A DNA stretch of 64,000 nucleotides from Nereocystis luetkeana (lineage: Eukaryota > Sar > Phaeophyceae > Laminariales > Laminariaceae), in the NCBI GenBank assembly GCA_031213475.1, contig JARUPZ010000017.1, positions 8,946,790 through 9,010,789 on the forward strand, given 5' to 3'. The first letter of the stretch is position 1; the number at the start of each line of letters is the position of its first letter. This document shows positions 34,764-45,095 of this stretch, one piece after another. Below the pieces are notes generated by a model. The model had not been told where the DNA came from. It did no database searches and was given only the letters and a program-made list of their open reading frames with translations. The position numbers and the translations under genes were made by a program.

Positions 34764-35625
34764 TTGTTGTTGTTGTTGTTGTTCTCACATTAACTCACAA
34801 TTCAATGCAGTCCGTGGTCGCAGGACAGGCTCCAATAACTCTGGAGTGGAAGAAATACCTCAAGTAAAAACAGAGGCAAAAAAAAAAAAAAAAAACAAGC
34901 ATACGCACTCCACCACTGCGGACACCAGGGAAGCAAAAAGGAGACTATTGATTGCAGACAAAAAACCTAAAAAAGAAGATGAAGCGAAGCAGAAAAAATC
35001 AAAACAAAACAAAAACAGAAGGAGATAGCAAAACGCAAAAAAGGCAAAACGGACCAGACTAACAGAGACACAAAGAGGTACATACGGGAATGAAAGAAAG
35101 ATGGAAAAGAGAAGGGACAAAAAAGCGATAATCACGGGCGGGGGGGAAAGAAAAACACGAAAGGCAGGCACTGGAGCATACAGACACGTAAAGTTGCCCA
35201 GGTGGCACCATGCTAGTTACTTGGGTCCCAAAGAAGGGAGTGCATCATGACGATGATGGCCATAACCAGGCTTCAGTCTGTTGGGCAGACCGCCTCCCCC
35301 CCCTCCCCCCCCTCCCCCCCCCATTCCCCCTCGTCTCTCTTTCGCCCCCCCCCTCTTCCCTGCCTATCGAGTATACCCCCAACCCCCCCTGTTCCCTGCC
35401 TTTCTGCGCACTCGCGTTGGCGTCAACGGCTGTGGTCGTGGTTGCAGCTATTCTATGCCGTTCTGCCGATGCCTCCTTCTCATCTGTATGCCATTTCCGC
35501 ATGAAGGCCTCCGCCCCTTCCTCGACCCGTCGGAACCATCTGCCGGCTTTCTGTGCTGCCTCGCGCCACCCTTCGAGCTTGATGCCAAACTCCTTGAGGT
35601 CCTCCTCAAGGTACCTCATCCAGTC

Positions 35626-36240
35626 TCACTCCTGTCCTCCGCAGTAACCCTTACCCCCAACCATCTCCCCAAACATCACCCTCTTCGGCAGACGCTCCTC
35701 TCCCATGCGTGTCACAAAGCCCGGAAACAAGAGCCTACGTCTGCGTACCGTCGTCTCAACGCTCTCAGATTTTGTCCTGAGAAGCGCGCTATCATAGGAT
35801 AGAATGTGGTCTTCGCGCTTCCGTTTTCGCCAGCCGATGCATCGGAGGGGCATCTTGTGGTGGACCACCCGTAGCCTACCGTAATCAGTCTTGCTCGGGC
35901 TCCAAGCAACGCAACCATAGAGCAACGTTTCGATCACCTCGGCTCTCAGCATCCGTACCTTCAGGCGTAGGCGCACACCCGGGTGGTCATGGATTTCCAT
36001 CTTGTACCGTCCGAAGCATGCCCATGCCCTCTGGAGTCGACGCGTTACCTCGACACTTCTGCCCGTCCAATCTGCGCTGATAACCCCGCCCAGATACACA
36101 AACTCGGCCGTTTGTTTGTACACTTGCCTGGCTGCGGTGACGGTGAACGGCACGTTCCCCCCATCTTTCGTTTGCAGACACACTATCTCCGTCTTGGCCT
36201 CCGAGACCGTCAGGCCGAAAGCGGCACGTGCAGACACGAT
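35626..36240 (-). pseudogene. LINE A C-terminal region in a shifted frame
   Basis: Continues the LINE A protein after the frame loss near 36260: MMTVIVSA, then [31 protein letters not shown] and LPKRVMFGEMVGG. These match the equivalent stretch of LINE B (51080-51690) in order and spacing. The function is usually assigned to template RNA binding and thumb-like support of the RT. A further short frame (35245-35619) holds the last conserved block, with FMRKWH. Confidence 0.75.
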
Positions 36241-37546
36241 CACCGTCATCATCCTCTCCAGGCCGTTGGGTGGATCTCGATAATATGCCCGCATCGTCAG
36301 CATAGAGCATAGCCCACAGTTTCTGGGCCTCATTATAATTCCCCTGTCCGTCGGCGTGCCCGGCCCGTGCCTTCCCCCTCTTCTTTTTCTTCTTCTCCTG
36401 CTTTTGTTGGAGTTGCACCAAGCTGTCCGTGATGGCTTTATCAGCAGCGAAACGTTTCTCCGCCACACGCAGCACCGCTGTAAAAAACATGTTGAGCAAC
36501 AGTGGCGCGAGCACACACCCTTGCCGTAGGCCCTGTTTCATGTCGAACATATCTGAGCACTCGCCGTCATCCAGCCGCACGCATGCTCGCATGCCGTCGT
36601 GGAATTGGCGGATAACGGTGAGCATTCTAGGTGGCACGTCAAAGCGAGCCAAGACAGGCCACAGGAGGGTTCGGTCGACAGGGGCATAGGCTTTGGTGAG
36701 GTCGACAAAGCACATCAACAGAGGAGTGTCCTTCTTTTTTGCCAATTCCTGCAAGCGTCGCACCATGAACATCATGTCGACCTTCGATCGTTCGGGCCTA
36801 AAGCCACACTGCACCTCTGTTAGGATGCCTTCCCGTTCGCAGTAGTCGCTGAGTCGGCGCGCGATGACTTTGAGGAGTACTTCGCCGGCATGCGCGACAA
36901 GGGAAATGCCACGATAGTTACCACACTCCGTCCTGTCTTTCTTCTTGTGCAGCACCTTAATCGTTGCATCCTTCCATTGCTGCGGCACGACCCCTCCCCT
37001 CCATACAGCGACGATAATCTCGTAGAAGCTTCCGAAGTTGTCCGAGTCTCCCTCGTCGGCCAGGACCTTCAGAAGTTCAGCTGAGAGACCATCAGGCCCA
37101 ACCGCCTTGCGGTTCGCCATCGCCCTGATCGCGTCTTCCACCTCGTACCTAAACGGGACGTCGTCCAGCGGACTGCACGAGGGCCAGACCTTGAGCTCAT
37201 CGACGATAGTCGGGTCGAGGGTCGATGACTTGGTCTTTAGCAGCTTATGGAACCGCCTTACCCATCGTTCCCGGATGAGGCCTATGTCTCGTAGTAATCT
37301 ACCTTCCTCATCCCTGAAGTACTGCGAATGGAAAGTCCTCTTTCCTTCCACATTCATCCCCTTAAGGTGCTTGTAGAACCCACACTGATCGCCTTTTTGG
37401 ATTCGCCTTTCGAGTTGACGGACGTATTCCTCGAAGAAATTCTGCACTCCGTCCGTCCTCGCACGTTTGAGCTGTTTAGTGGCAATCTTCACAGCTTTTT
37501 CGCAGATTTTTGTCTTCCGGGTTAGCACGTAGTTGCGTCCTCGCAT
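35987..37546 (-). CDS. LINE A reverse transcriptase segment
   Basis: Encodes the polymerase core that copies the LINE RNA at the target site. Visible motifs: [13 protein letters not shown] near residue 187 and NYRGISLV after it, CFVDLTKAY (motif A, first catalytic Asp) near 277, [12 protein letters not shown] (motif B), and YADDAG (motif C, the two catalytic Asp) near 416. In motif A the usual YDSVD is YAPVD. A Lys/Gln-rich insertion ([16 protein letters not shown]) lies between motifs B and C. After YADDAG the frame is lost and the C-terminal part continues in another frame (35626-36240). The N-terminus as delimited starts inside the linker, not at a natural start codon. Confidence 0.85.
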   Translation of the reverse strand: MRGRNYVLTRKTKICEKAVKIATKQLKRARTDGVQNFFEEYVRQLERRIQKGDQCGFYKHLKGMNVEGKRTFHSQYFRDEEGRLLRDIGLIRERWVRRFHKLLKTKSSTLDPTIVDELKVWPSCSPLDDVPFRYEVEDAIRAMANRKAVGPDGLSAELLKVLADEGDSDNFGSFYEIIVAVWRGGVVPQQWKDATIKVLHKKKDRTECGNYRGISLVAHAGEVLLKVIARRLSDYCEREGILTEVQCGFRPERSKVDMMFMVRRLQELAKKKDTPLLMCFVDLTKAYAPVDRTLLWPVLARFDVPPRMLTVIRQFHDGMRACVRLDDGECSDMFDMKQGLRQGCVLAPLLLNMFFTAVLRVAEKRFAADKAITDSLVQLQQKQEKKKKKRGKARAGHADGQGNYNEAQKLWAMLYADDAGILSRSTQRPGEDDDGDRVCTCRFRPDGLGGQDGDSVSANERWGERAVHRHRSQASVQTNGRVCVSGRGYQRRLDGQKCRGNASTPEGMGMLRTVQDGNP

Positions 37547-38349
37547 TTTCCTTCTCCTGATATCGTGAGTGCACCTCTGCTTTTACCTTTTCGGGCGTAC
37601 ACCAGCCCCGCGGCCCTTGTTTTCGACTGGTATGAGGTGCTAGTTTAGCAGCAGTCGACAGCACGGTCTCCACTAGAGCAGTTGCCTTATCATCGACACT
37701 CCCAAATGTACCAGGCGGTGGGGGGGTAAGTTTGGTTATCTCCCTATTGAGGTCCGCTCGGAGACCGGGGTCTGCCATCAACCGTTGTAGATCAATAATA
37801 GCTCGTTTTCCGCTGCCTCCGATCCGGCGCGAACCGACCCACGAGGCGAATATTGCAGACCATGAGGTTGTGGTCAGATTCATGCCGATCCTCTGGTGGT
37901 TTCCGTACTGTCATGTTGCGGACCAGGCGTCGATCAACTTGCCGAGTAAGGATGTAGTCTAGCCTACACTGACCCTTCCCGGAGTTTGGAGATAGGAAAG
38001 TGTACGACGCTCCGCGAGTAGGTGTGGCAAAGAACGTGTTGCGGAGCGCCAGCCTGTTGTCAGCTGCGTGGAGGAGTAGTCGCTCAGTATGTTATTCTGA
38101 TATTCGTAGGACTCATCTCAACGAGATGACACTCCATGTCTATGATTCTTGTTTCCCTCTCACGTTTTTATTGTTCATTTGTTTCGCGAGTTGCGTCTGA
38201 TTGGTCGAAAAGTGAATCGCCAAGCAGGCGCCGTGACGTTTGATTTTCATAAAACGAAAAAAAAAACAGAATCCGACAAAAGGTATTTCGGGCTTCTTTT
38301 CGTCCGAGCAGGTTTAGCAATCTGGGAGGGGGTGTTTTTGAGAGGACCG

Positions 38350-38917
38350 TTAAGAATCTGGGAGAAGGGATCTTTAGGTTGGTAGGCTGTTCGGATGTTT
38401 TAGTTCCTGTTGGGATCAAGGTATGGGCGAAGACCCAACCCAACCCCTGACTCTAACTCTAACCCTAACCATGACCCCAAACCGCAGCCAGAACGGGCCA
38501 AAACTCGCCATAAACGCGGCTACGCCGAGTTTGCATCGAACCAGGAAATTTCTCAGATGCGGACGACGATTCCGAAATGCAGACCATGCTACACATTTTT
38601 CAAGTAAAAATCATCCCTAAAGATCCGTACTCCCAGACTGCTATACCTACTCGTTTTTGACCTGAAAAGTGCGTAGCGCGGTCTGTCCTTCGGAATCGTC
38701 GTTCGCAATTGAAAAAAATCCTGGTTCGATGCAAACGCGGCGCATTGGCGTTTATGGACAGTTTTGTCCCGTTTTGGTTGCGGTTTGGGTTCAGGGTTAG
38801 GGTTAGGGTTAGGGTTAGGGGGAGTTGGGTCTTCGCCCGTACCCCGTACCTTGATCCCAACAGGAACCAAAATACCTGAACAGCCTACCAACCTAAAGAT
38901 CATTTCTCCCAGATTGT
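38350..38917. mobile_element. Foldback element FB6 with telomere-like arms
   Basis: The arms start AATCTGGGAGAAGGGATCTT at the left and end with the complement near 38916; they meet around 38610. Each arm holds telomere-type repeats at the matching place: CTCTAACTCTAACCCTAACC at 38450-38469 and four to five TTAGGG units at 38793-38820. Outside these the arms match through GGGCGAAGACCCAACCC and further in. No protein. Confidence 0.75.
38793..38820 (+). repeat. Interstitial TTAGGG repeats
   Basis: Four to five head-to-tail TTAGGG units within the right arm of FB6, mirrored by shorter, imperfect CCCTAA-type units in the left arm. Internal to an element, so not a chromosome end. Confidence 0.9.
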
Positions 38918-39768
38918 AATGGGATCTCTTTTTTGCTCTTCGTGTCATTCAATTTTGGAGTTTGTCCAAATCGAGGTGGCATGTTCCTGAATCCGAAGCA
39001 AGCCACAGATTGTCGTCGACTGCTTCCGAGGTGAGATCCGCCATTCCCGAGAGACAGGGCCACCGGAGTAGCAGCAGGGCGACGTCCGACGGCCCCTAGC
39101 ACAGAGTAGACCATCCGCGGCGCCAAATAAATTACAAGGCCGTCGCAAACCCAGTTTTTCATCTTTTTTTGGCCTCGCAAACCACACGAGCACCGACCAG
39201 GTCACGACCTCGCTCAGGCGTTTGATTGCTCTATCCCCGTCGCTGCTGCCTGCGTGGGGCTTCGGTGCTGCGCCCAGCCACCCGAAACATCCCAAGAGCG
39301 ATAGCCGGTGCCGGCAGAAACAATCGGCCGCTGTCGCCTCGTTGGTTGCCCTCGGGCGTTCGTTGATCCTTGTGCGCTGTTCGACTTTACGTAGCAAAAA
39401 ATGCGCTACTACTACTGCTCGATAGCACGCGAAGGCAAATATATCACGAAATATAGTACTCCGAGTATTATTATTATTCCTCTTGCCATCAGACAATGTG
39501 CAGCATGATCTTCAACATGGATCACTCATAACTTTCCCGAAAAAATACTATTCAAATAAAATGAAATTCACTTTTTCCTATGCGACTATCAATTTCCAAT
39601 GAAAAGATTTCTCGTTGACGGGTTGTTACAGCAGTTACTGTACTACTTATCATCTATACTCGCATTCACATTATCATAATACGTAGAGAGGAGGTGCTTC
39701 AGCTTCTGAATTCCGCCAGTCTTCGCGTTTTCCAAAATGCAAACTCACAGGACCTCGACTATCACTAT

Positions 39769-39855
39769 TTAGAACCGCAGTCCCGTTTCGGGGACAAACC
39801 ACTCAAATTTCAAGTAGTGTGTCCCCAAAACGGGACTGCGGTTCTTAAAAAGGGG
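39769..39855 (+). mobile_element. piggyBac-like MITE (family M2), copy 3
   Basis: Begins TTTAGAACCGCAGTCCCG (the outermost CCCC is lost) and ends with the complement, AGGGG and TTAA (39856-39859). Confidence 0.75.
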
Positions 39856-40032
39856 TTAATAGCAGGAGGAGTCAAAGCTATTCGAAATGCTCGGGGTTAG
39901 GTACACGAAACACAAATAAAAAATGACGAAAAATCAAAACCTCAAACGGATCTTGCACATCACTTGCGGGCGGGCAGCTTAGCTCCTCACAAAAACAAGC
40001 ACATCGCACGATCTTGGCTACTGACGGGAAAG

Positions 40033-40083
40033 TGTTATAAGGGGTATACCCTGGGCAGGGTAATCGATCGGTCTTTTACCCCC
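40033..40083 (+). mobile_element. SINE-2, left part (split by SINE-1)
   Basis: GTGTTATAAGG, then GGGTAATCGATCGGTC and TTTTACCCC match the starts of the SINE-2 copies at 60286 and 60555. The element is interrupted here and resumes at 40288. Confidence 0.65.
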
Positions 40084-40287
40084 TTTTTTTTTTTTTTCTT
40101 TTTTCTCATCCCATTCATTATCTTTGCACATCTTCTTCTCTCTCTCCTTCCAACTCGTAACTCAGATCCGAGTTCACATAGCAGGCTCTTCTCCCCCCTT
40201 CCCGCTACGGTACGTGCCTTCATTTTTATCGCGAGAAGATTTCAGCCTTTTCTTCCCTCGTCGACTCGCATCGAATTGTGCCTACCC
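40084..40287 (-). mobile_element. SINE-1, truncated, inserted into SINE-2
   Basis: The minus strand reads from the middle of SINE-1 (CGATGCGAGTCGACGAGG) to GGGATGAG and an A tail (plus-strand T run from 40084). It is flanked by TACCCC on both sides, which fits a short target duplication, although part may be homology to SINE-1 itself. The head is missing. Confidence 0.75.
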
Positions 40288-40320
40288 CTATTATAGCTCA
40301 GTAGGTAACACCTTCACAAA
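40282..40320 (+). mobile_element. SINE-2, right part with A-box
   Basis: TACCCCTATTATAGCTCAGTAGGTAACACC continues SINE-2 after the interruption; TAGCTCAGTAGG is the tRNA-like A-box region. Confidence 0.6.
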
Positions 40321-40445
40321 AGCCTCAAAATTATGTGTTATAAATAACCCGTACAATTTGAACCGCTCTGTTGATATCTCACAGGCAAATGACGCTCTCC
40401 TTTGTGAGAGGTTGCCGCTGGGCGCCAACAAAGAAAGCCGACAAC

Positions 40446-40544
40446 TTAGTTTAGAACTCCAGTCCCGTTTTGGGGACACACGAGTCAAATCCCAAGTAGT
40501 TTGTTCCAAATTGTCCCCAAAACGAGACTGCAGTCCTAAAAGGG
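40446..40544 (+). mobile_element. piggyBac-like MITE (family M2), copy 4
   Basis: TTTAGAACTCCAGTCCCG at the left and GACTGCAGTCCTAAAAGGG at the right. The flanks are degraded (TTAG instead of TTAA), so this is an older copy. Confidence 0.7.
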
Positions 40545-40795
40545 TTAGGCGTGTTTTGGGTATTAATAATAATAGCGGTTTCTGGATTCTTGTTTTTTTG
40601 GGGTCGGGGTTGGAGCAGTTTTTGTTCCGAAAAATGAAATTTGTAAATATCTGGCTCAATTTCCAAGTCGGTTGGATGTTTTCGCAAAACTGCTATTAAT
40701 ACGTGTTTACGCGGGCGTATTCGACAACTGACGACCAATACGTAGACAATCATCGGAAACCGCAACGTAAGTTGCCCCAGCCACAGCAGGATAGT

Positions 40796-41437
40796 AGCAT
40801 CACGAGAGAAGCAGTCGTAGTTTGTTGTTTCCTGGTATTGTTTTTCACGAGGCAGAATAGTATCTACCGGTACTCGTCACTGGTCTTTGTAGTTTAACGA
40901 GTTGTATACCCTTCATGGGGAATAACCTACGCAATTATCAGGGACGTGGTATCATAACTGTGCTGCACCTTTTCGTGTCAGACAGTCCAGGAAGAGATGG
41001 CGATCGTTGATATTCGTGTGGTAGTAAGGTTCGATTGCTCCTTTTTTCACTGCATATCCACGAGTCTTCACTCTGACAGCACTCCAGATAGCAGGCAGGT
41101 GTGTTCCTCTTTCGTTTTCACGACTACCGTGCGTTTCGTACGGTGCAGGCAGGACTTCAGACAGCATCCGCTGTAGTCAGCAGCCACGAGTTGGTTAGTG
41201 GTGGGAACGGGGGTACTCTTCTATATTATAGTTGAGAGGATATACCCGCGGCCATGTTAGTTCAGTTTTGCACATTGGTTTTATCTTGTGTGCGCTTTTT
41301 CCGTCTCGTGTATTTTGAGGCAGCCGAATTTTCGTTTTTTTTTTGTTTTTCGGATCTTCATAGGGCTCCAGTACCTTTGTGTGACCACGGACTCCTTCGT
41401 CGGAGAGTTAATGTGAGAACAACAACAACAACAACAA
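40796..41437 (+). mobile_element. AAC-tailed SINE-like element (SINE-3), copy 1
   Basis: About 640 bp ending in GACCACGGACTCCTTCGTC, then GAGTTAATGTGAG and an AAC tail. The last ~45 bp resemble the end of LINE A (GACCACGGACT, then GAGTTAATGTGAGAACAAC), while the body is unrelated. An inverted copy lies at 42118-42757. Copy 1 carries an antisense frame of 71 codons (40952-41167) that is mirrored in the inverted copy, which is homology rather than evidence of a gene. No Pol III boxes recognised, so it may instead be a deletion derivative of another LINE. Confidence 0.7.
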
Positions 41438-41717
41438 GTAGCATCCGCTGTAGTCAGCAGCCACGAGTCGGTTAGTGGTGGGAACGGGGGTACTCTTCTA
41501 TGTTATAGTTGAGAGGATAATATACCCGCGGCCATGTTACTAATAGTTCCGTTTGCACATTGGTTTTATCTCGTGTGCGCTTTCTTCGTCTCCTGTATTT
41601 TGAGGCAGCCGAATTTTCGTTTTTTTTGTTTTTCGGATCTTCCTAGGGCTTCAGCACCTTTGTGTGACCACGGACTCCTTCGTCAGAGAGTTAAGAGAAC
41701 AACAACAACAACAACAA
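41438..41717 (+). mobile_element. SINE-3, truncated tandem copy 2
   Basis: Directly follows the AAC tail of copy 1 and repeats its last 280 bp from GCATCCGCTGTAGTCAGCAG to a second AAC tail. It differs by a 6-bp insertion at 41537-41546 (TTAG to TTACTAATAG) and a 3-bp insertion near 41519. Confidence 0.8.
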
Positions 41718-41859
41718 GTAACCAATCCGCTATTTGTATTATTATTATTATTACGCTTGCCATCCGACAATGTGTAGTGTTGTTGTAATAAACGACTATA
41801 ATAACAGAAACTATTTGTATTAATAGAATGGACCCCAAAAAAGTATCAATACATGTCAT

Positions 41860-42040
41860 GTAAGGTTGCCGCTCCGCCGACAGTGCCGATGCCTGTACTG
41901 CAGGGCCGCGTGAGTGTACCTATCTTTGCTGCTGTGTAGCAGCAATTTCTAACTAAGGCGTTCACACTGGCGCCAGTCTTTTCCACGCCATCGCAGCCGA
42001 ACGGTCATACATAGTCGCGAAGTTGTGTGATTATATAAGA
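41860..42040 (+). repeat. Weak dispersed repeat pair
   Basis: CGCTCCGCCGA and AGCCGAACG(G/A) with ATAGTCG(C/T)GAAG occur in the same order at 43570-43752. Low identity. Confidence 0.35.
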
Positions 42041-42117
42041 TTTACTCGAATAATACCTACCGGTACTCTAATAATAATTGCAGCTTGCAGCTGTTTATTT
42101 TTTTTCGCTGTCCCATT

Positions 42118-42757
42118 GTTGTTTGTTGTTATTCTCACATTAACTCTCTGACGAAGGAGTCCGTGGTCACACAAAGGTGCTGGAGCCCTAGGAAGATCCG
42201 AAAAACAAAAACAATCGAAAATTCGGCTGCCTCAAAATACACGAGACGGAAAAAGCGCACACAAGATAAAACCAATGTGCAAAACTGAACTAACATGGCC
42301 GCGGGTATATCCTCTCAACTATAACAAACATAGAAGAGTACCCCCGTTCCCACCACTAACCAACTCGTGGCTGCTGACTACAGCGGATGCTGTCTGAAGT
42401 GTTGCCTGCACCGTACGAAACGCACGGTAGTCGTGAAAACGAAAGAGGAACACACCTGCCTGCTATCTGGAGTGCTGTCAGAGTGAAGACTCGCGGATAT
42501 GCAGTCAAAAAAAGAGCAATCGAACCTTACTGCCACACGAATATCAACGATCGCCATCTCTTCCTGGACTGTCTGACACAAAAAGGTGCAGCACAGTTAT
42601 GATACCACGTCCCTGATAATTGCGTAGGTTATTCCCCATGAAGGGTATACAACTCGTTAAACTACAAAAACCAGTGACGAGTACCGGTAGATACTATTCT
42701 GCCTCGTGAAAAACAAAACCAGGAAAAAACAAACTATGACTGCTTCTCTCGTGATGA
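42118..42757 (-). mobile_element. SINE-3, inverted copy 3
   Basis: The reverse complement matches copy 1 along its full length, with the AAC tail at the left (plus-strand GTT units from 42118). With copy 1 it forms an inverted repeat of about 640-bp arms separated by 0.7 kb. Confidence 0.8.
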
Positions 42758-42947
42758 TAGTGTGCGCGCAAATCATGGGTCTCCATGCACCGTCTTCCTG
42801 CCGCTCTTCATGGCCGCATCATCGCCTTGGCCCAATCCACCCGCTCCTTTGCGCGTGCACTCGTTGCCATTCCCTTCCAGTCGTTTCCCTTTCTCCGTCA
42901 TCCTGAAAAACAAAATGCTCCTCGCACTTACTTGCGGTTCTGACCCA

Positions 42948-42963
42948 TACCTGGTACCAGGTA
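42948..42963. repeat. Overlapping TACCTGGTA and TACCAGGTA
   Basis: TA-CCTGG-TA-CCAGG-TA, mirror image of the 10642 cluster. Confidence 0.8.
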
Positions 42964-43019
42964 TGTATTCGAATTTTCGCCCTCCTCTACCCTCTCCTAC
43001 CTACCTACCGGTACGCGCG

Positions 43020-43285
43020 TACGTAAACGTAGCTCAGATACGGGGTCACAAAACAGACTCTTTTCCCTCCACCCCACTGCGGCGCTTGCTTTGCATTTTC
43101 ATCACGAGAAGATTTATTCTTCTTTTTTTGCCCTTTCTTGCCCTTCCTCGTCGACTCGCATCGTATCATCTCTCCCCGTCTCTCCATCGAATTGGCGTGC
43201 GCCTAGACCCCCGCTACTACTACTACTACTACTACTGCGCTCTCAGCAGTTGGTTCCTTTTTTATTTATTTTTGCGAAGGCACCC
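43020..43285 (-). mobile_element. SINE-1, diverged partial copy
   Basis: The minus strand matches SINE-1 body blocks (CGATGCGAGTCGACGAGG near 43170; the AAAAAAGGAACCAACTGCTG relative near 43250). A CTA-repeat insertion lies at 43210-43235. The head is missing. Confidence 0.55.
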
Positions 43286-43487
43286 ACAAATTTTGTGGTA
43301 TCCTCCATCATCAACCCGTAGCAGCAACCGAGGTTATACCATTTTGACCCACCGCGGCGATCGGTGCTGGTGTACGGCACTATTTGCAGCCATACGAGTA
43401 CGAATTAGTAGTAGTAGTAAACACGTCGCTGCTTTTATGTTCTTACCGATATGTACAGCATTATTGCACATCTATATTTATATTTAT

Positions 43488-43564
43488 TTTTATTTTTTGT
43501 TTCTCATCCCATTCATTATCTTCGCACATCTTCTCTCTCTCCTTCCAACTCGTAACTCAGATCC
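43488..43564 (-). mobile_element. SINE-1, 3' end fragment
   Basis: GGATCTGAGTTACGAGTTGG to GGGATGAGAAAC on the minus strand; about 75 bp left. Confidence 0.7.
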
Positions 43565-43769
43565 ACGAAGGGCTGGCGCTCCGCCGATATAGCCTACCAT
43601 GAAGGCCAGGCCAGTCCTGCAAGGAGCTTGCCCGGCGTGGGTGTTCTAAGCAGTTACATCTATACCGCAGTAAGCCGTTTTACGCGGGCATGAGTGTTTC
43701 CTATGTTGTTACGTAGCCGAACGATTGTGTGTATTATAGTCGTGAAGCTGAAAACTCGCATGATACATT

Positions 43770-43873
43770 TTACGGGGGGGCATAGTAAATAGGACCAAAT
43801 ATTGTTGGATAAAATACGTACATATATAGTTTTTTGCGTTTACCGTAGGTCCTATTTACTATGGTCCCCCGTA
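43770..43873 (+). mobile_element. TA-type MITE (family M1), copy 4
   Basis: TTACGGGGGG to CCCCCGTA, about 104 bp, core CATAGTAAATAGGACCAAAT. Confidence 0.85.
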
Positions 43874-43874
43874 C

Positions 43875-44330
43875 TACCAGTAGTTTCAACTGCTAAACAC
43901 TAATATTATTTTAGTAGCGGCCGTACGAAACGCAATTTCATACTCAAATGCTCGTTGGTGATATTTATTATGTTATAACTTGTATACAGCATGACAAAGC
44001 CAGATATCAAGTTAGGGCGCACGCACCTGGTACCACGATGATAGATCCCGGAGTTGCAACCGGGAAACTCGGGCTCTCGAGTAGCTACAGCACCCCAGCG
44101 AACTTGTCCCACTATATATATCGTATAGCGATGATGGCGCCCGCCAATTACAACTCAACTAACTGTGGAAAAGTGGTGCTGCATCCACATCTGAAATTTT
44201 CCCACACACACACGCACAAGTTCGAGTTTTGGAAAAGAATAATAAAAAATAAATGATGTTTCGAAAAAAAACCCTGCCGGTAAGCTATACTGGTGCGAGT
44301 GGAAATCCGTTTTCCAATCTAAACCTAAAA
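43875..44330. other. No gene seen
   Basis: No coding region or repeat recognised; an AC run lies at 44203-44214. Confidence 0.35.
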
Positions 44331-44360
44331 AAACAACAACAACAACAACAACAACAACAG
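44331..44360 (+). repeat. AAC microsatellite
   Basis: About nine AAC units after an A run. No LINE A end precedes it. Confidence 0.85.
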
Positions 44361-44559
44361 CTTCGTACTTGACTCGTAGGGCTGCGAGATCGAGGATATC
44401 ATCGTTTACCGATCTAAAGAGTAGCAGGCATGTCTCAAGTTGCGAGGGGTCTTCCTGATCTTCCTGGCAACTAACTACTGGCAACGCATTATTATTAGGA
44501 TAGATCTTCCAGGGGTCACGTTGCTGAAACCCAACCCTCGCAAGATCTATCCTAAGTCG

Positions 44560-45060
44560 TTGCCAGCAGCGCCAGGTGTACTTCCAGGTTTTACGTTTCA
44601 AGGGTATACTTGCGGCGAAGAAGGCACGGCGTGGGAGGGGATGGGAACGCTTTGCCCCCGCGCAAGCAGGCGGCGTGATTCGTTTCGGATCTTTCCCGAG
44701 GAAAGGTATAACATGGGGAAATGTTGCCGTTTGCAGCGCGGGATGGGAACGGGACGGGGAGATGGGAAGCCATTTGATTGACGGGATAGGACGGAAAAGA
44801 CACGATTATTATTTGCTGGCGGTACGGGATTTGGCTAGAAATTATACTTGAAAACAGAAAGAAGTAGACGAGAAATATATTGTACTTGAACAGAACGGAT
44901 AACCACGTTTTGGAGGCACGGCACCGGTCAGGAATACCGGTAGGTCAAGGAAGCGGTCGGGAACATCTTGCGGATGAATGAGAGGGGACTAAAGGACTTC
45001 TTGCTGGAACAGAACGGGACAATCGGGAAACGTCGGAAATCGGTCGGGAGCAGAATCGGG
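44560..45060 (+). repeat. Degenerate GGGAAC/GGGAC region
   Basis: Loose recurrence of GGGATGGGAACG, GGACGGG and CGGTCGGGA every 15-40 bp. Similar in style to 33345-33460 and 60640-61130. No gene. Confidence 0.4.
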
Positions 45061-45095
45061 AATAATACCGTCGGCAAACAAATACACAGCAGCTA

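Larger units (their letters stand above)
34764..38090 (-). mobile_element. LINE family A, RTE-like, 5'-truncated
   Basis: A non-LTR retrotransposon on the minus strand. Order from 5': the C-terminal part of an AP-type endonuclease (38090-37850, with DYILTRQV and SDHNLM), a linker, reverse transcriptase (37546-36270), a C-terminal region with YLGG and LLYGC motifs (36240-35630), a short tail ORF part (to 35245), a roughly 480-bp 3' UTR rich in purines, and an AAC-repeat tail (34764-34783) preceded by GTTAATGTGAG. The endonuclease N-terminus is missing. At least three frame changes separate the protein parts, so the copy is dead. The clade call rests on the YLGG...LLYGC...W C-terminal pattern and short 3' end. 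Confidence 0.85.
38107..39627 (+). mobile_element. PIF/Harbinger-like element (family H), diverged copy 3
   Basis: The left arm (38160-38240, TCTGATTGGTCGAAAAGTGA then CCAAGCAGGC) and right arm (38945-39440, ATTTTGGAGTTTG then a GGCATGTTC block) match copies 1 and 2 in order. The middle is filled by a different palindrome (38350-38917). The proposed ends (GGACTCATCTCAACGAGATG at the left; TCTCGTTGACGGGTTGTTA at the right) are diverged, so the limits are approximate. Confidence 0.5.

Noticed and set aside
38793-38820. Chromosome end
   Set aside because: Only a few TTAGGG units, mirrored within a foldback element and with unrelated DNA on both sides.
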